From an uncultured Faecalibacterium sp. (GTDB lineage: Bacteria > Bacillota > Clostridia > Oscillospirales > Ruminococcaceae): a stretch of DNA of 5,346 nt. Positions 1 to 5,346 of the stretch are shown in pieces. Where the stretch lies: positions 1 through 5,346 of the forward strand of contig CAMFSB010000136.1 of NCBI GenBank assembly GCA_945982465.1, given 5' to 3'. The notes under the pieces were generated by a model, which was given only the letters and a program-made list of their open reading frames with translations, did not search any database and had not been told where the DNA came from. The position numbers were made by a program, and so were the translations under genes. Every line of letters begins with the position of its first letter. Within the stretch, counting starts at the first letter, position 1.

Positions 1-485
1 TTACATTTATATATGTAACCCATGACCAGGAGGAAGCCCTCACCATGTCCGACACCGTGGTGGTCATGAACGGCGGCCGCATCCAGCAGATCGGCACGCC
101 GCAGGAGATCTACAACGAGCCCAAAAACGCCTTTGTGGCCGACTTTATCGGCGAATCCAACATTGTGGACGGCGTGATGCTGCGCGATTTTCTGGTGGCG
201 TTCTGCGGCAAGGAGTTTGCCTGTGTGGACCGGGGCTTTGCCGCCAACCAGAGCGTGCAGGTGGTGGTGCGCCCGGAGGATGTGCAGGTCGTTTCGCCCA
301 TGGAGGGCATGCTGGTGGGCTGCGTCAAGGACGTGATCTTCAAGGGCGTGCACTTCGAGATGCAGGTGGACTGCGAGGGCAGGGAATGGCTGATCCATTC
401 CACGCGCGCGTGCCAGCCGGGCGAGACCATCGGCATGCGCATCGGCCCCGATGAGATCCACATCATGGCCCGCACGGAGGTGTGA
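1..485 (+). CDS. potA: Spermidine/putrescine ABC transporter ATP-binding protein PotA (C-terminal part, 5' end outside window)
   Basis: Cytoplasmic ATPase subunit that powers polyamine import through PotB/PotC. The open frame has no stop back to the left edge (codons in phase from base 3), so the ATG at 45 is an internal methionine and not the start. About 160 residues are visible. They begin with [17 protein letters not shown], the switch (H-loop) histidine motif of ABC ATPases, followed by the family-typical run [16 protein letters not shown] and [10 protein letters not shown]. The rest (about residues 55-160 of this part) is the C-terminal TOBE-like regulatory domain, with [10 protein letters not shown] and an ending IGPDEIHIM typical of PotA. 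Walker A, signature and Walker B motifs lie outside the window. The stop at 483-485 is 5 bp before the potB ATG. The potBCD order downstream supports the polyamine assignment over other TOBE-containing importers. Confidence 0.95.
   Translation, partial: TFIYVTHDQEEALTMSDTVVVMNGGRIQQIGTPQEIYNEPKNAFVADFIGESNIVDGVMLRDFLVAFCGKEFACVDRGFAANQSVQVVVRPEDVQVVSPMEGMLVGCVKDVIFKGVHFEMQVDCEGREWLIHSTRACQPGETIGMRIGPDEIHIMARTEV
476..482 (+). promoter_or_regulatory. Shine-Dalgarno site for potB
   Basis: GGAGGTG lies at the very end of potA, 8 bases before the ATG at 491. An in-frame GTG at 482 overlaps this site and has no room for its own ribosome binding site, so the site decides for the ATG at 491. Confidence 0.8.
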
Positions 486-490
486 GCGCC

Positions 491-1306
491 ATGAAACTGA
501 ATAACCGCAAGCTGGCCGCGCCGTACCTGGTATGGATGGTGCTGTTTACCGTAGTGCCGCTGCTGATCGTGGTCTACTATGCCTTTACCAACGTCGAGGG
601 CGCCTTTACGCTGGAAAATCTGGCCCGCGTGGGCGGGTATGGCTCGGTGTTTGTCCGCAGCCTGCTGCTGGCGCTGGAAGCCACGGTGCTGTGCCTGATC
701 CTGGCGTTCCCGGTGGCGTATTTCCTTTCGCGGCTGCGCGCCAGCAAACAGCACATCATGCTGATGCTGGTGATGCTGCCCATGTGGATGAACTTTCTGC
801 TGCGCACCTACGCATGGATGGGCCTGCTCAGCGTCAACGGCCCTATCAACACCCTGCTGGGCTTTTTGGGCCTGGGGCCGTATACCATGCTGAACACCGC
901 GGGCGCGGTGGTTCTGGGCATGGTGTATAACTACGTGCCCTATATGATCCTGCCGCTGTACACCAGCATGACCAAGATCGACGCTTCCATTGTGGAGGCG
1001 GCACAGGACCTGGGCGCCAACGTGCGCCAGACGCTGGTGCGTATCCTGATCCCGCTGAGCGTGCCGGGCATCTGCACGGGCATCACCATGGTGTTTGTGC
1101 CGTCGGTGTCCACCTTTGCCATCAGCCGCATGCTGGGCGGCGGCGCAAACCTGCTCATCGGCGACCTGATCGAAATGCAGTTTCTGGGCAACAGCTACAA
1201 CCTGAACGTTGGCTCGGCCATGAGCCTGGTGCTGATGGTGATCGTGCTGCTGTGCATGAGCTTTACCTCCAGCTTTGATGAAGACGAAATGGAGGGCGTG
1301 ATGTGA
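491..1306 (+). CDS. potB: Spermidine/putrescine ABC transporter permease PotB
   Basis: One of two membrane permeases that form the polyamine channel. The product is 271 residues, normal for PotB. About six hydrophobic segments are visible, near residues 10-31, 57-79, 88-112, 135-157, 190-212 and 242-258. The cytoplasmic EAA loop that docks on the ATPase is clear at about 169-188 (EAAQDLGANVRQTLVRILIP, with the invariant glycine at 175). The LLRTYAWMGLL stretch near 103-113 is typical of PotB. The ATG at 491 was chosen over an upstream in-frame GTG at 482 because GGAGGTG lies 8 bases upstream of it. The stop shares one base with the potC ATG (TGATG), which implies translational coupling. The tail is acidic (FDEDEMEG), as in several Firmicute PotB proteins. 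Confidence 0.95.
   Translation: MKLNNRKLAAPYLVWMVLFTVVPLLIVVYYAFTNVEGAFTLENLARVGGYGSVFVRSLLLALEATVLCLILAFPVAYFLSRLRASKQHIMLMLVMLPMWMNFLLRTYAWMGLLSVNGPINTLLGFLGLGPYTMLNTAGAVVLGMVYNYVPYMILPLYTSMTKIDASIVEAAQDLGANVRQTLVRILIPLSVPGICTGITMVFVPSVSTFAISRMLGGGANLLIGDLIEMQFLGNSYNLNVGSAMSLVLMVIVLLCMSFTSSFDEDEMEGVM
1291..1296 (+). promoter_or_regulatory. Shine-Dalgarno site for potC
   Basis: GGAGGG inside the end of potB lies 9 bases before the ATG at 1306 but only 6 before an in-frame GTG at 1303. This favours the ATG, which overlaps the potB stop. Confidence 0.7.
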
Positions 1307-2136
1307 TGAAAACCAAGCATCTTCGCGTTTTACAGCGCACGTATGTAGTTCTGTTTTTCTGCTTCATGTACCTGCCCATCGCGTATATGATCCTGTTCAG
1401 TTTTAACCAGAACAAGGGCTACGCGCTATTTACCGGCGTAACGCTCAAGTGGTACAAAAGCCTGCTCACCAATTCCAGCATTCTCAGCGCCCTCTGGCTC
1501 TCGCTGGAGGTGGCGCTGGTCTCCTCGGTCATTGCCACGGTCATGGGCACCATGGCGGCCATCGGCATCAGTTCCATGGGGCGCAAAAGCCGCCTGCTCA
1601 TCACCAATGTGACCTATATCCCGGTGGTCAACCCCGAGATCATCACCGGTATTTCGCTGATGCTGCTGTTTGTGGCCTACCAGAAATTTGCCGCAAACAG
1701 CGACTGGCTGCCCAATACCATCATGGGCCTGCCCACGCTGCTCATCGCGCACATCGCGTTCAACGTGCCGTATGTCATCTTTAACGTGATGCCCAAGCTG
1801 CGGCAGATGGATGTGCGGCTGTACGAGGCGGCGCTGGACCTGGGCTGCACGCCCCGGCAGGCGTTTTTCAAGGTGGTGCTGCCCGAGATCAGCCCGGCAG
1901 TGCTGTCGTCCTTCCTGATCTGCCTGACCTATTCCATCGACGACTTCATGATCAGTTACTTCAACAGCGGAACGCTGGAGACTCTGCCGCTGCAGATCTA
2001 CTCCATGACCCGCAAAAAGGTCAGCCCGGAGATCTACGCTTTGTCCACCATCATGTTCGTCATCATCCTTTCCATCATCCTGATCTCCAATGCGTGGGAA
2101 AGCCACAGCTACAAAAAAGATCAGGTGCGCAGGTAA
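1306..2136 (+). CDS. potC: Spermidine/putrescine ABC transporter permease PotC
   Basis: Second permease subunit, pairing with PotB in the cytoplasmic membrane. The product is 276 residues. Hydrophobic segments lie near 12-33, 66-88, 98-125, 142-164, 198-216 and 246-262. The EAA docking loop is at about 174-195 (EAALDLGCTPRQAFFKVVLP, glycine 180). Family-typical stretches are YIPVVNPEIITGISLMLLF (about 104-122) and the SIDDFMISYF motif (about 210-219), which is characteristic of PotC. The N-terminal MYLPIAYMILFSFNQNK also fits. The start at 1306 overlaps the potB stop by one base. The stop at 2134-2136 is followed after 19 bp by potD. No frameshift or missing motif was seen. Confidence 0.95.
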   Translation: MKTKHLRVLQRTYVVLFFCFMYLPIAYMILFSFNQNKGYALFTGVTLKWYKSLLTNSSILSALWLSLEVALVSSVIATVMGTMAAIGISSMGRKSRLLITNVTYIPVVNPEIITGISLMLLFVAYQKFAANSDWLPNTIMGLPTLLIAHIAFNVPYVIFNVMPKLRQMDVRLYEAALDLGCTPRQAFFKVVLPEISPAVLSSFLICLTYSIDDFMISYFNSGTLETLPLQIYSMTRKKVSPEIYALSTIMFVIILSIILISNAWESHSYKKDQVRR

Positions 2137-2137
2137 C

Positions 2138-2146
2138 GAGGGGAGG
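2138..2146 (+). promoter_or_regulatory. Shine-Dalgarno site for potD
   Basis: GAGGGGAGG lies 9 bases before the ATG at 2156. An in-frame ATG at 2147 abuts the site directly and another at 2090 lies inside potC, so 2156 is the best start. It also gives a clean signal peptide beginning MKQW. Confidence 0.8.
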
Positions 2147-2155
2147 ATGCGAGCA

Positions 2156-3394
2156 ATGAAACAATGGATCTCTCTGGTTTTGTGCGCCTGCCTGGCGGTA
2201 TCGCTGTGCGGCCTGCCCGCCTATGCCGCTGATGACAGGATCGAGGTAACCGAGGATATCTCGGTTTCGGCCGATTACGACTGGACCCGCTTTGCCGGCA
2301 AAAATGTCACGCTGAACGTGTACAACTGGGGCGAATATATCTCCAACGGGTCGGACGAAAGCGTGGATGTGGTGTCGGCCTTTGAGCAGCTCACCGGCAT
2401 TCGCCTGAATTACACCACGTTCGACTCCAACGAGACCATGTACGCCAAGATCAAATCCGGCGCAGCTAATTACGATGTGATCGTGCCGTCGGATTACATG
2501 GTGGCCAAAATGGCCGCGGAGGGCATGCTGGCCGAGCTGGATCTGGAGAACATCCCGAACCTCGCCCTCATCGACGAGGAGTATAAAAACCGGGATTTTG
2601 ACCCCGGCAACCGGTACAGCGTACCGTATATGTGGTGTACCACCGGCATCATCTACAACACCACCATGGTCGAGACCGCCCCGCAGCGCTGGGCCGATCT
2701 GTGGAACGAGGAATACGCCGGCAGCATCCTGATGTTCAACAACAGCCGCGACGCCTACGCCATTGGCGCGTTCAAACTGGGGCAAAGCATCAACCCCGAC
2801 ACCGTCGAGGAGATGGCCGCCGTGATGGACGAGCTGAAGGCCCAGAAGCCGCTGGTGCAGGCCTATGTGATGGACGAGATCTTCGATAAGATGGAGGGCG
2901 GCGAGGCCGCGGTAGGCGTGTACTATTCCGGCGACGCCATTACCATGATCGACGATAACCCGGACCTTGCATGGGTGTTCCCGGAGGAGGGCGTCAACCT
3001 GTCCATTGATAACCTGTGCGTCCCGGCCACCAGCCAGAACCGCGAAGCCGCCGAAATGTTCATCAACTATCTGTGCGAAGTGGATGTGGGCGTGGCGAAC
3101 TGCGATTTTATCGGCTATTCTACTCCCAGCAGCGCCGTGCGGGAGCAGCTGGACGAGGAGCTGAGTGAATCGCCCATTGCTTACCCCGCGGACGAAGTGC
3201 TGGCAAACGCCCAGGTGTTCACCAACCTGTCCGACGAGATCAACGACGAATTGGACGTGCAGTGGAGCGAGATGAAAAGCTACAACGAGGGCGGCAACGC
3301 TTACGCCATGCTGTTTTTGCTGGCGGCGGGCGTGCTGCTGGCAGGCTTTAACATCTGGCGCAAGCTGCGCAAAAAGATGCGCAACGATTACTGA
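2156..3394 (+). CDS. potD: Spermidine/putrescine-binding protein PotD, membrane-anchored
   Basis: Extracellular substrate-binding subunit that delivers polyamine to PotBC. The product is 412 residues, longer than the roughly 350 of E. coli PotD. Residues 1-24 form a Sec signal peptide ending AYA, a likely signal peptidase I cut before A25. There is no convincing lipobox. Bacterial PotD landmarks appear in order: LNVYNWGEYIS (53-63), SNETMYAKIKSG (91-102), VIVPSDYMVAKM (108-119), a DPGNRYSVPYMW run (149-160), the RWADLW motif (178-183), VYYSGDA (255-261) and GYSTPSSAVR (320-329). The extra C-terminus carries a hydrophobic helix at about 383-400 and a basic tail (WRKLRKKMR), which looks like a membrane anchor replacing the usual lipid. 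By eye against E. coli PotD, the aspartate at 285 is kept. The aromatic residue two positions before it is serine 283, and the Asp-x-x-Glu pair is N196/D199, so ligand preference may differ. Confidence 0.93.
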   Translation: MKQWISLVLCACLAVSLCGLPAYAADDRIEVTEDISVSADYDWTRFAGKNVTLNVYNWGEYISNGSDESVDVVSAFEQLTGIRLNYTTFDSNETMYAKIKSGAANYDVIVPSDYMVAKMAAEGMLAELDLENIPNLALIDEEYKNRDFDPGNRYSVPYMWCTTGIIYNTTMVETAPQRWADLWNEEYAGSILMFNNSRDAYAIGAFKLGQSINPDTVEEMAAVMDELKAQKPLVQAYVMDEIFDKMEGGEAAVGVYYSGDAITMIDDNPDLAWVFPEEGVNLSIDNLCVPATSQNREAAEMFINYLCEVDVGVANCDFIGYSTPSSAVREQLDEELSESPIAYPADEVLANAQVFTNLSDEINDELDVQWSEMKSYNEGGNAYAMLFLLAAGVLLAGFNIWRKLRKKMRNDY

Positions 3395-3413
3395 CGCGGC
3401 CGAACCTGCAATC

Positions 3414-3457
3414 AAAACAGCGCCCTGTTCCGGTTTTGGAACAGGGCGCTGTTTTTT
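3414..3457 (+). terminator. Rho-independent terminator of the potABCD operon
   Basis: A perfect 18-bp inverted repeat (3414-3431 with 3438-3455) has a 6-base loop, GGTTTT, and the T run extends to 3457. It starts 20 bases after the potD stop. The arm also begins with AAAA on the left, so on the minus strand the hairpin is followed by TTTTGATT. It could act weakly in both directions. Confidence 0.93.
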
Positions 3458-3485
3458 GTACAGTGTTCTGGAGTGTTTGGGGCTG

Positions 3486-3509
3486 CGTGCGCGGCGCACG
3501 TTGCTTTTT
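3486..3509 (+). terminator. Possible secondary terminator hairpin
   Basis: CGTGCG (3486-3491) pairs with CGCACG (3495-3500) around a short CGG loop, followed by TTGCTTTTT. It is short and less convincing than the hairpin at 3414-3457. It may back that one up or be part of the intergenic repeat block. Confidence 0.35.
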
Positions 3510-3512
3510 GGC

Positions 3513-3525
3513 GGCACGCCGTGCC
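3513..3525. repeat. Short GC-rich inverted repeat
   Basis: GGCAC (3513-3517) and GTGCC (3521-3525) flank GCC. There is no T run on either side, so it is not a terminator by itself. It lies between the hairpins at 3486 and 3531 and adds to the palindrome-rich block. Confidence 0.5.
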
Positions 3526-3526
3526 C

Positions 3527-3548
3527 AAAACCGGGGGCATGCCCCCGG
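3527..3548 (-). terminator. 18-bp perfect palindrome, possible terminator of the minus-strand kinase operon
   Basis: CCGGGGGCATGCCCCCGG (3531-3548) is a perfect palindrome that can fold as a 7-bp stem with a CATG loop. Read on the minus strand it is directly followed by TTTT (3530-3527). It lies about 95 bases after the kinase stop. The T run is short, so termination is plausible rather than sure. It could instead be a dispersed palindromic repeat or a protein-binding site. Confidence 0.45.
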
Positions 3549-3641
3549 CATCGGTGCACCCGCCGCAGGCCGCTTTGCGCCTTGCACTGCCGGCGTGCCC
3601 TGGCAGCGCGGTACACCTCCCGCTCTGCACACAGTAAGCCG

Positions 3642-4328
3642 TTAATCCTTCGAATTACCGTAGTATTTTTCGTAGCGGCCGTAGCTGTAGTATTTGTCCT
3701 GCCGGCGGTCCACCTTGTTGAGCACCACGCCCAGCACCGGGCACTGGGTGTTCTGCAGCTTTTGCAGCACCTCCTGCGCCAGCCGGCGCTGTACCGTGCC
3801 GGCTTCGATCAGCAGAACGGCGCCGTCGCAGTGCTGGGCAACAATCGCCGCATCCGTGACCATGCCCAGCGGGGCAGAGTCTACCAGCACGTAATCGTAG
3901 GTTTCCCGCGCGCGGTCCAGCAGTTCGGCCATACGCTGCGACGAAAGCAGCTCCGAGGGGTTGGGGGGCAGCGCGCCGGCGGGCATCAGATACAGGCCGG
4001 AAATATTGGTGGAGTAGATCGCGTCGGCGGCCGGGCAGCGGCGGATCAGGTAATGGGTCAGGCCCATGCCGATGGTGCCGCTTTCCACCTGCTCTTTTAC
4101 CACCGATTTGCGAAGGTCGGAGTCGATCAGCAGTACATTTTTGCCCAGCGCAGTCAGCGAACGGGCCAGTTCGCGGGTGGTGGTGGACTTGCCCTCGTTG
4201 GCAAAGCAGCTGGTCACCAGGATCACGCGCTTGTCATCGCCGCACAGCTGCAGGTTGGTACGCAGGCTTTTCAGCTCTTCTTCCACCTCGTAGGGCAGCT
4301 CGTTGTCTTTCAGGGTGAGCTTTTGCAT
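3642..4328 (-). CDS. cpsD: CpsD/YwqD-type bacterial tyrosine kinase (BY-kinase)
   Basis: Cytoplasmic P-loop autokinase of the capsule/exopolysaccharide control type, 228 residues, the normal size for the separate Firmicute form. Visible motifs in order are an EX2RX2R-like interface motif EELKSLR (17-23, with Lys for the first Arg), Walker A CFANEGKST (41-49, Lys47), Walker A' VLLIDSDLRK (65-74), a PAGALPPNPSELL stretch (116-128), Walker B VLVDSAPLG (147-155) and a C-terminal tyrosine cluster (Y213, Y214, Y216, Y219, Y222, Y223) that would be autophosphorylated. The start at 4328 has AAAAGGAG 10 bases upstream. An earlier in-frame GTG at 4349 overlaps the upstream stop and has no ribosome site. 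It is the second gene after its presumed phosphatase, 17 bp downstream. Membrane segments are absent, so a CpsC-like activator should be needed; none is visible here. A MinD-like ATPase is unlikely given the tyrosine tail. Confidence 0.93.
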   Translation of the reverse strand: MQKLTLKDNELPYEVEEELKSLRTNLQLCGDDKRVILVTSCFANEGKSTTTRELARSLTALGKNVLLIDSDLRKSVVKEQVESGTIGMGLTHYLIRRCPAADAIYSTNISGLYLMPAGALPPNPSELLSSQRMAELLDRARETYDYVLVDSAPLGMVTDAAIVAQHCDGAVLLIEAGTVQRRLAQEVLQKLQNTQCPVLGVVLNKVDRRQDKYYSYGRYEKYYGNSKD

Positions 4329-4338
4329 TTTGTTGTAT

Positions 4339-4346
4339 CTCCTTTT
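4339..4346 (-). promoter_or_regulatory. Shine-Dalgarno site for the tyrosine kinase gene
   Basis: Minus-strand AAAAGGAG begins on the last base of the phosphatase stop and lies 10 bases before the ATG at 4328. It decides for that start over the GTG at 4349 and suggests translational coupling of the two genes. Confidence 0.75.
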
Positions 4347-5089
4347 CACAGTGCGGCGTGGGCGGGCAGGCCGGCCAGGCAGGCGGGGTTGTCGTAAAAG
4401 ATGCGCGCAAACTGCTCCTGCGGCAGCCGGCGGCTTAAAAAGCGGGCGCAGTCGCCCAGGTTGGGGGTGCGCATATCCACATGGTGGGCGTCCGAGGCAA
4501 TCAGGTGCACCAGGTCCTGCTTGAGCAGACGGCGGCAGAACCAGCGGGTGCGCAGGCCCTCCCGGCCCATTACGGCGGCGGCGTTCACCTGCAGCCAGGC
4601 GCCCTGCTTGACCATCAGGCGGGCAAGGCCAGGGTCCTGCGTGATGCAGGGATACCGTTCCACATGGGCGATCACCGGCCGGTAGCCGGCGTCCAGCACG
4701 GCCTGCAGATAGCGCAGCACCTCGCGGCGGCTGTGGCGGGAGGAATACTCGATCAGCAGCCAGTTCCCGCCGCCCAACGTGCGGGCCTGGCCAGTACGCA
4801 GATTGTCCAGCAGGGTCTTGTCGCAGTGGTTCTCGCGCCCAAGATACAGCCGGGGCGCGCCGGGCAGGGCGGCCGCGGCCTGCCGCAGCCGTTCAAACTG
4901 GCGGTCGACCTTTTCCTGCGGGGTCTCAAACATGCCGGCGCGGAGGTGCGGCGTGCAGTATATAACCGATACGCCCTGCTGCGCCTGCATGGCCACGAGC
5001 TGCAGCGCTTCGTCCAGATTGTCGGCGCCATCGTCCACATAGGGCACAAGGTGACAGTGGACATCGGTCAGGCCGGTAAGCTGCGGCAT
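4346..5089 (-). CDS. cpsB: CpsB/YwqE-type PHP-fold protein-tyrosine phosphatase
   Basis: Manganese-type PHP-superfamily phosphatase expected to remove phosphate from the tyrosine tail of the partner kinase. The product is 247 residues, the usual family length (about 240-260). All metal-site motifs are seen: DVHCHLVPYVDDGA (9-22; D9, H11, H13), TPH (46-48), GRE with E86, IAHVERY (140-146; H142, E144) and ASDAHH (198-203; D200, H202). No signal peptide or membrane helix is present, so it acts in the cytoplasm. The ATG at 5089 is preceded by a weak ribosome site (AAAGGCGG, 7 bases upstream). It is the first gene of the pair, just after a strong terminator belonging to the gene to its right. A histidinol-phosphatase role is less likely because of the kinase partner and the DDGA form of the first motif. 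Confidence 0.93.
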   Translation of the reverse strand: MPQLTGLTDVHCHLVPYVDDGADNLDEALQLVAMQAQQGVSVIYCTPHLRAGMFETPQEKVDRQFERLRQAAAALPGAPRLYLGRENHCDKTLLDNLRTGQARTLGGGNWLLIEYSSRHSRREVLRYLQAVLDAGYRPVIAHVERYPCITQDPGLARLMVKQGAWLQVNAAAVMGREGLRTRWFCRRLLKQDLVHLIASDAHHVDMRTPNLGDCARFLSRRLPQEQFARIFYDNPACLAGLPAHAAL

Positions 5090-5096
5090 ATCCGCA

Positions 5097-5104
5097 CCGC
5101 CTTT
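5097..5104 (-). promoter_or_regulatory. Weak Shine-Dalgarno site for the phosphatase gene
   Basis: Minus-strand AAAGGCGG, one mismatch from AAAGGAGG, lies 7 bases before the ATG at 5089. It is weaker than the other ribosome sites in the window. Confidence 0.5.
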
Positions 5105-5128
5105 CTATGTAAAGCATCGTATTTTCAT

Positions 5129-5168
5129 AAAAAATGTCGCTTTCAGGGGTGACCCCCTGAAAGCGACA
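5129..5168 (-). terminator. Rho-independent terminator of the wall-anchored protein gene
   Basis: A perfect 15-bp stem (5135-5149 with 5154-5168) has a 4-base loop. On the minus strand it is directly followed by six T (5134-5129). The plus-strand side is followed by AAAAGGGG, so it works only for the minus-strand transcript coming from the right. It lies 65 bases after that gene's stop and 40 bases before the phosphatase start. Confidence 0.92.
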
Positions 5169-5170
5169 AA

Positions 5171-5186
5171 AGGGGCTAAGGGGCTA
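5171..5186. repeat. Tandem 8-bp direct repeat
   Basis: AGGGGCTA occurs twice head to tail (5171-5178 and 5179-5186), in the spacer between the surface-protein stop and its terminator. On the minus-strand RNA it reads as two UAGCCCCU units that could pair weakly (about 5 bp) with the GGGG part of the terminator stem. Function unknown. Confidence 0.6.
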
Positions 5187-5233
5187 ACGTGTGTAAACTA
5201 ATTCGGTCGTACAAAGGGAAACGGAAGTCTGTG

Positions 5234-5346
5234 TCAGTTTTCGCGCTTCTTGCAGACCACGGCGCAGGTGCACACACCGGCGGCCAGCAGCACACCCCAA
5301 GCCAGCGCCACAAAGCCGTTTTCGCCAGTGGTGGGCGAAACAGCGG
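5234..5346 (-). CDS. C-terminal end of a cell-wall-anchored surface protein (SPTTG sorting signal), 5' part outside window
   Basis: Only the last 36 codons and the stop (TGA at 5236-5234) are present; the frame is open to the right edge. The peptide carries SPTTGENG, a variant of the LPXTG sortase motif. A hydrophobic helix of about 20 residues (FVALAWGVLLAAGVCTCAVV) and a short charged tail, CKKREN, follow. This order of motif, membrane helix and basic tail is the classic sortase sorting signal. The helix and its edges hold three cysteines, which is somewhat unusual. Nothing can be said of the protein's function, since the ectodomain lies outside. The strong terminator at 5129-5168 ends its transcript. 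The fragment is too short for family assignment, but the three-part layout is clear. Confidence 0.8.
   Translation of the reverse strand, partial: AVSPTTGENGFVALAWGVLLAAGVCTCAVVCKKREN

Noticed and set aside
45..485. A complete 146-residue gene starting at ATG 45
   Set aside because: The frame is open to base 3 and the upstream codons give the conserved H-loop THDQEEAL, so this is the tail of a longer PotA.
2090..2155. Longer potD start inside potC
   Set aside because: It would put a charged, non-hydrophobic leader before a clear signal peptide and ignores the strong ribosome site 9 bases before ATG 2156.
3527..3548. CRISPR or IS terminal repeat
   Set aside because: There is a single palindrome with no regularly spaced copies, no transposase and no target-site duplication in view.
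2075..3616. Long minus-strand frame of 513 codons opposite potD
   Set aside because: It lies antisense to potD, a well-recognised gene with a strong ribosome site. The translation is rich in His, Gly, Arg and Gln without recognisable domains, as expected for a shadow in GC-rich DNA.
3436..3645. Small protein in the intergenic region on the plus strand
   Set aside because: It would start inside the terminator hairpin, has no Shine-Dalgarno site, and covers palindromic repeats.
3456..4397. Plus-strand frame of 313 codons across the kinase gene
   Set aside because: It runs through the terminator tail and antisense to a kinase with every catalytic motif intact, has no ribosome site, and its translation has shadow-type composition.
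5320..5340. Hairpin TTTCGCC/GGCGAAA
   Set aside because: It lies within the coding sequence at the sorting motif, has only a 7-bp stem and no T run at a gene end; probably chance.

Overview
The window looks like chromosomal DNA of a GC-rich Gram-positive anaerobe of the Clostridia. I infer a gut Oscillospiraceae/Ruminococcaceae-type genome, of the Faecalibacterium, Gemmiger or Subdoligranulum kind. The pointers are strong GC bias at third codon positions, GGAGG-type ribosome binding sites, a separate (Firmicute-style) tyrosine kinase and PHP phosphatase, and an SPTTG-type wall sorting tail. No rRNA or other marker gene is present, so the genus is a guess.

The left two thirds (1-3394, plus strand) is a polyamine ABC transporter operon in the classical order potA-potB-potC-potD. 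The potA ATPase gene is cut by the left edge; only the part from just before the H-loop to the C-terminal TOBE-like domain is present. potB and potC encode the two six-helix permeases and potD the extracellular binding protein. The genes are tightly packed: 5 bp from potA stop to potB start, a 1-base potB/potC overlap, and 19 bp from potC to potD. Each internal start has a strong Shine-Dalgarno sequence. The operon ends at a perfect 18-bp-stem terminator (3414-3457). PotD has no lipobox and appears to be held at the membrane by a C-terminal transmembrane helix.

The convergent intergenic stretch (3395-3641) contains that terminator plus a dense set of GC-rich inverted repeats. One is a perfect 18-bp palindrome that may terminate the opposing transcript.

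The right third is on the minus strand. A two-gene module (5089 to 3642) encodes a CpsB/YwqE-type PHP-fold tyrosine phosphatase followed by a CpsD/YwqD-type bacterial tyrosine kinase with a C-terminal tyrosine cluster. Such pairs control exopolysaccharide or capsule chain length and export. The membrane activator subunit (CpsC/YwqC) usually found with them is not between or beside these genes here. Upstream, the C-terminal tail of a wall-anchored surface protein enters from the right edge (5346 to 5234) and is followed by a strong minus-strand terminator (5129-5168).

Nothing in the window is an overtly new system. The points most worth checking are the anchor and ligand pocket of PotD, the kinase/phosphatase pair without an adaptor, the palindrome-rich intergenic block, and the missing obvious promoter for the phosphatase-kinase operon.
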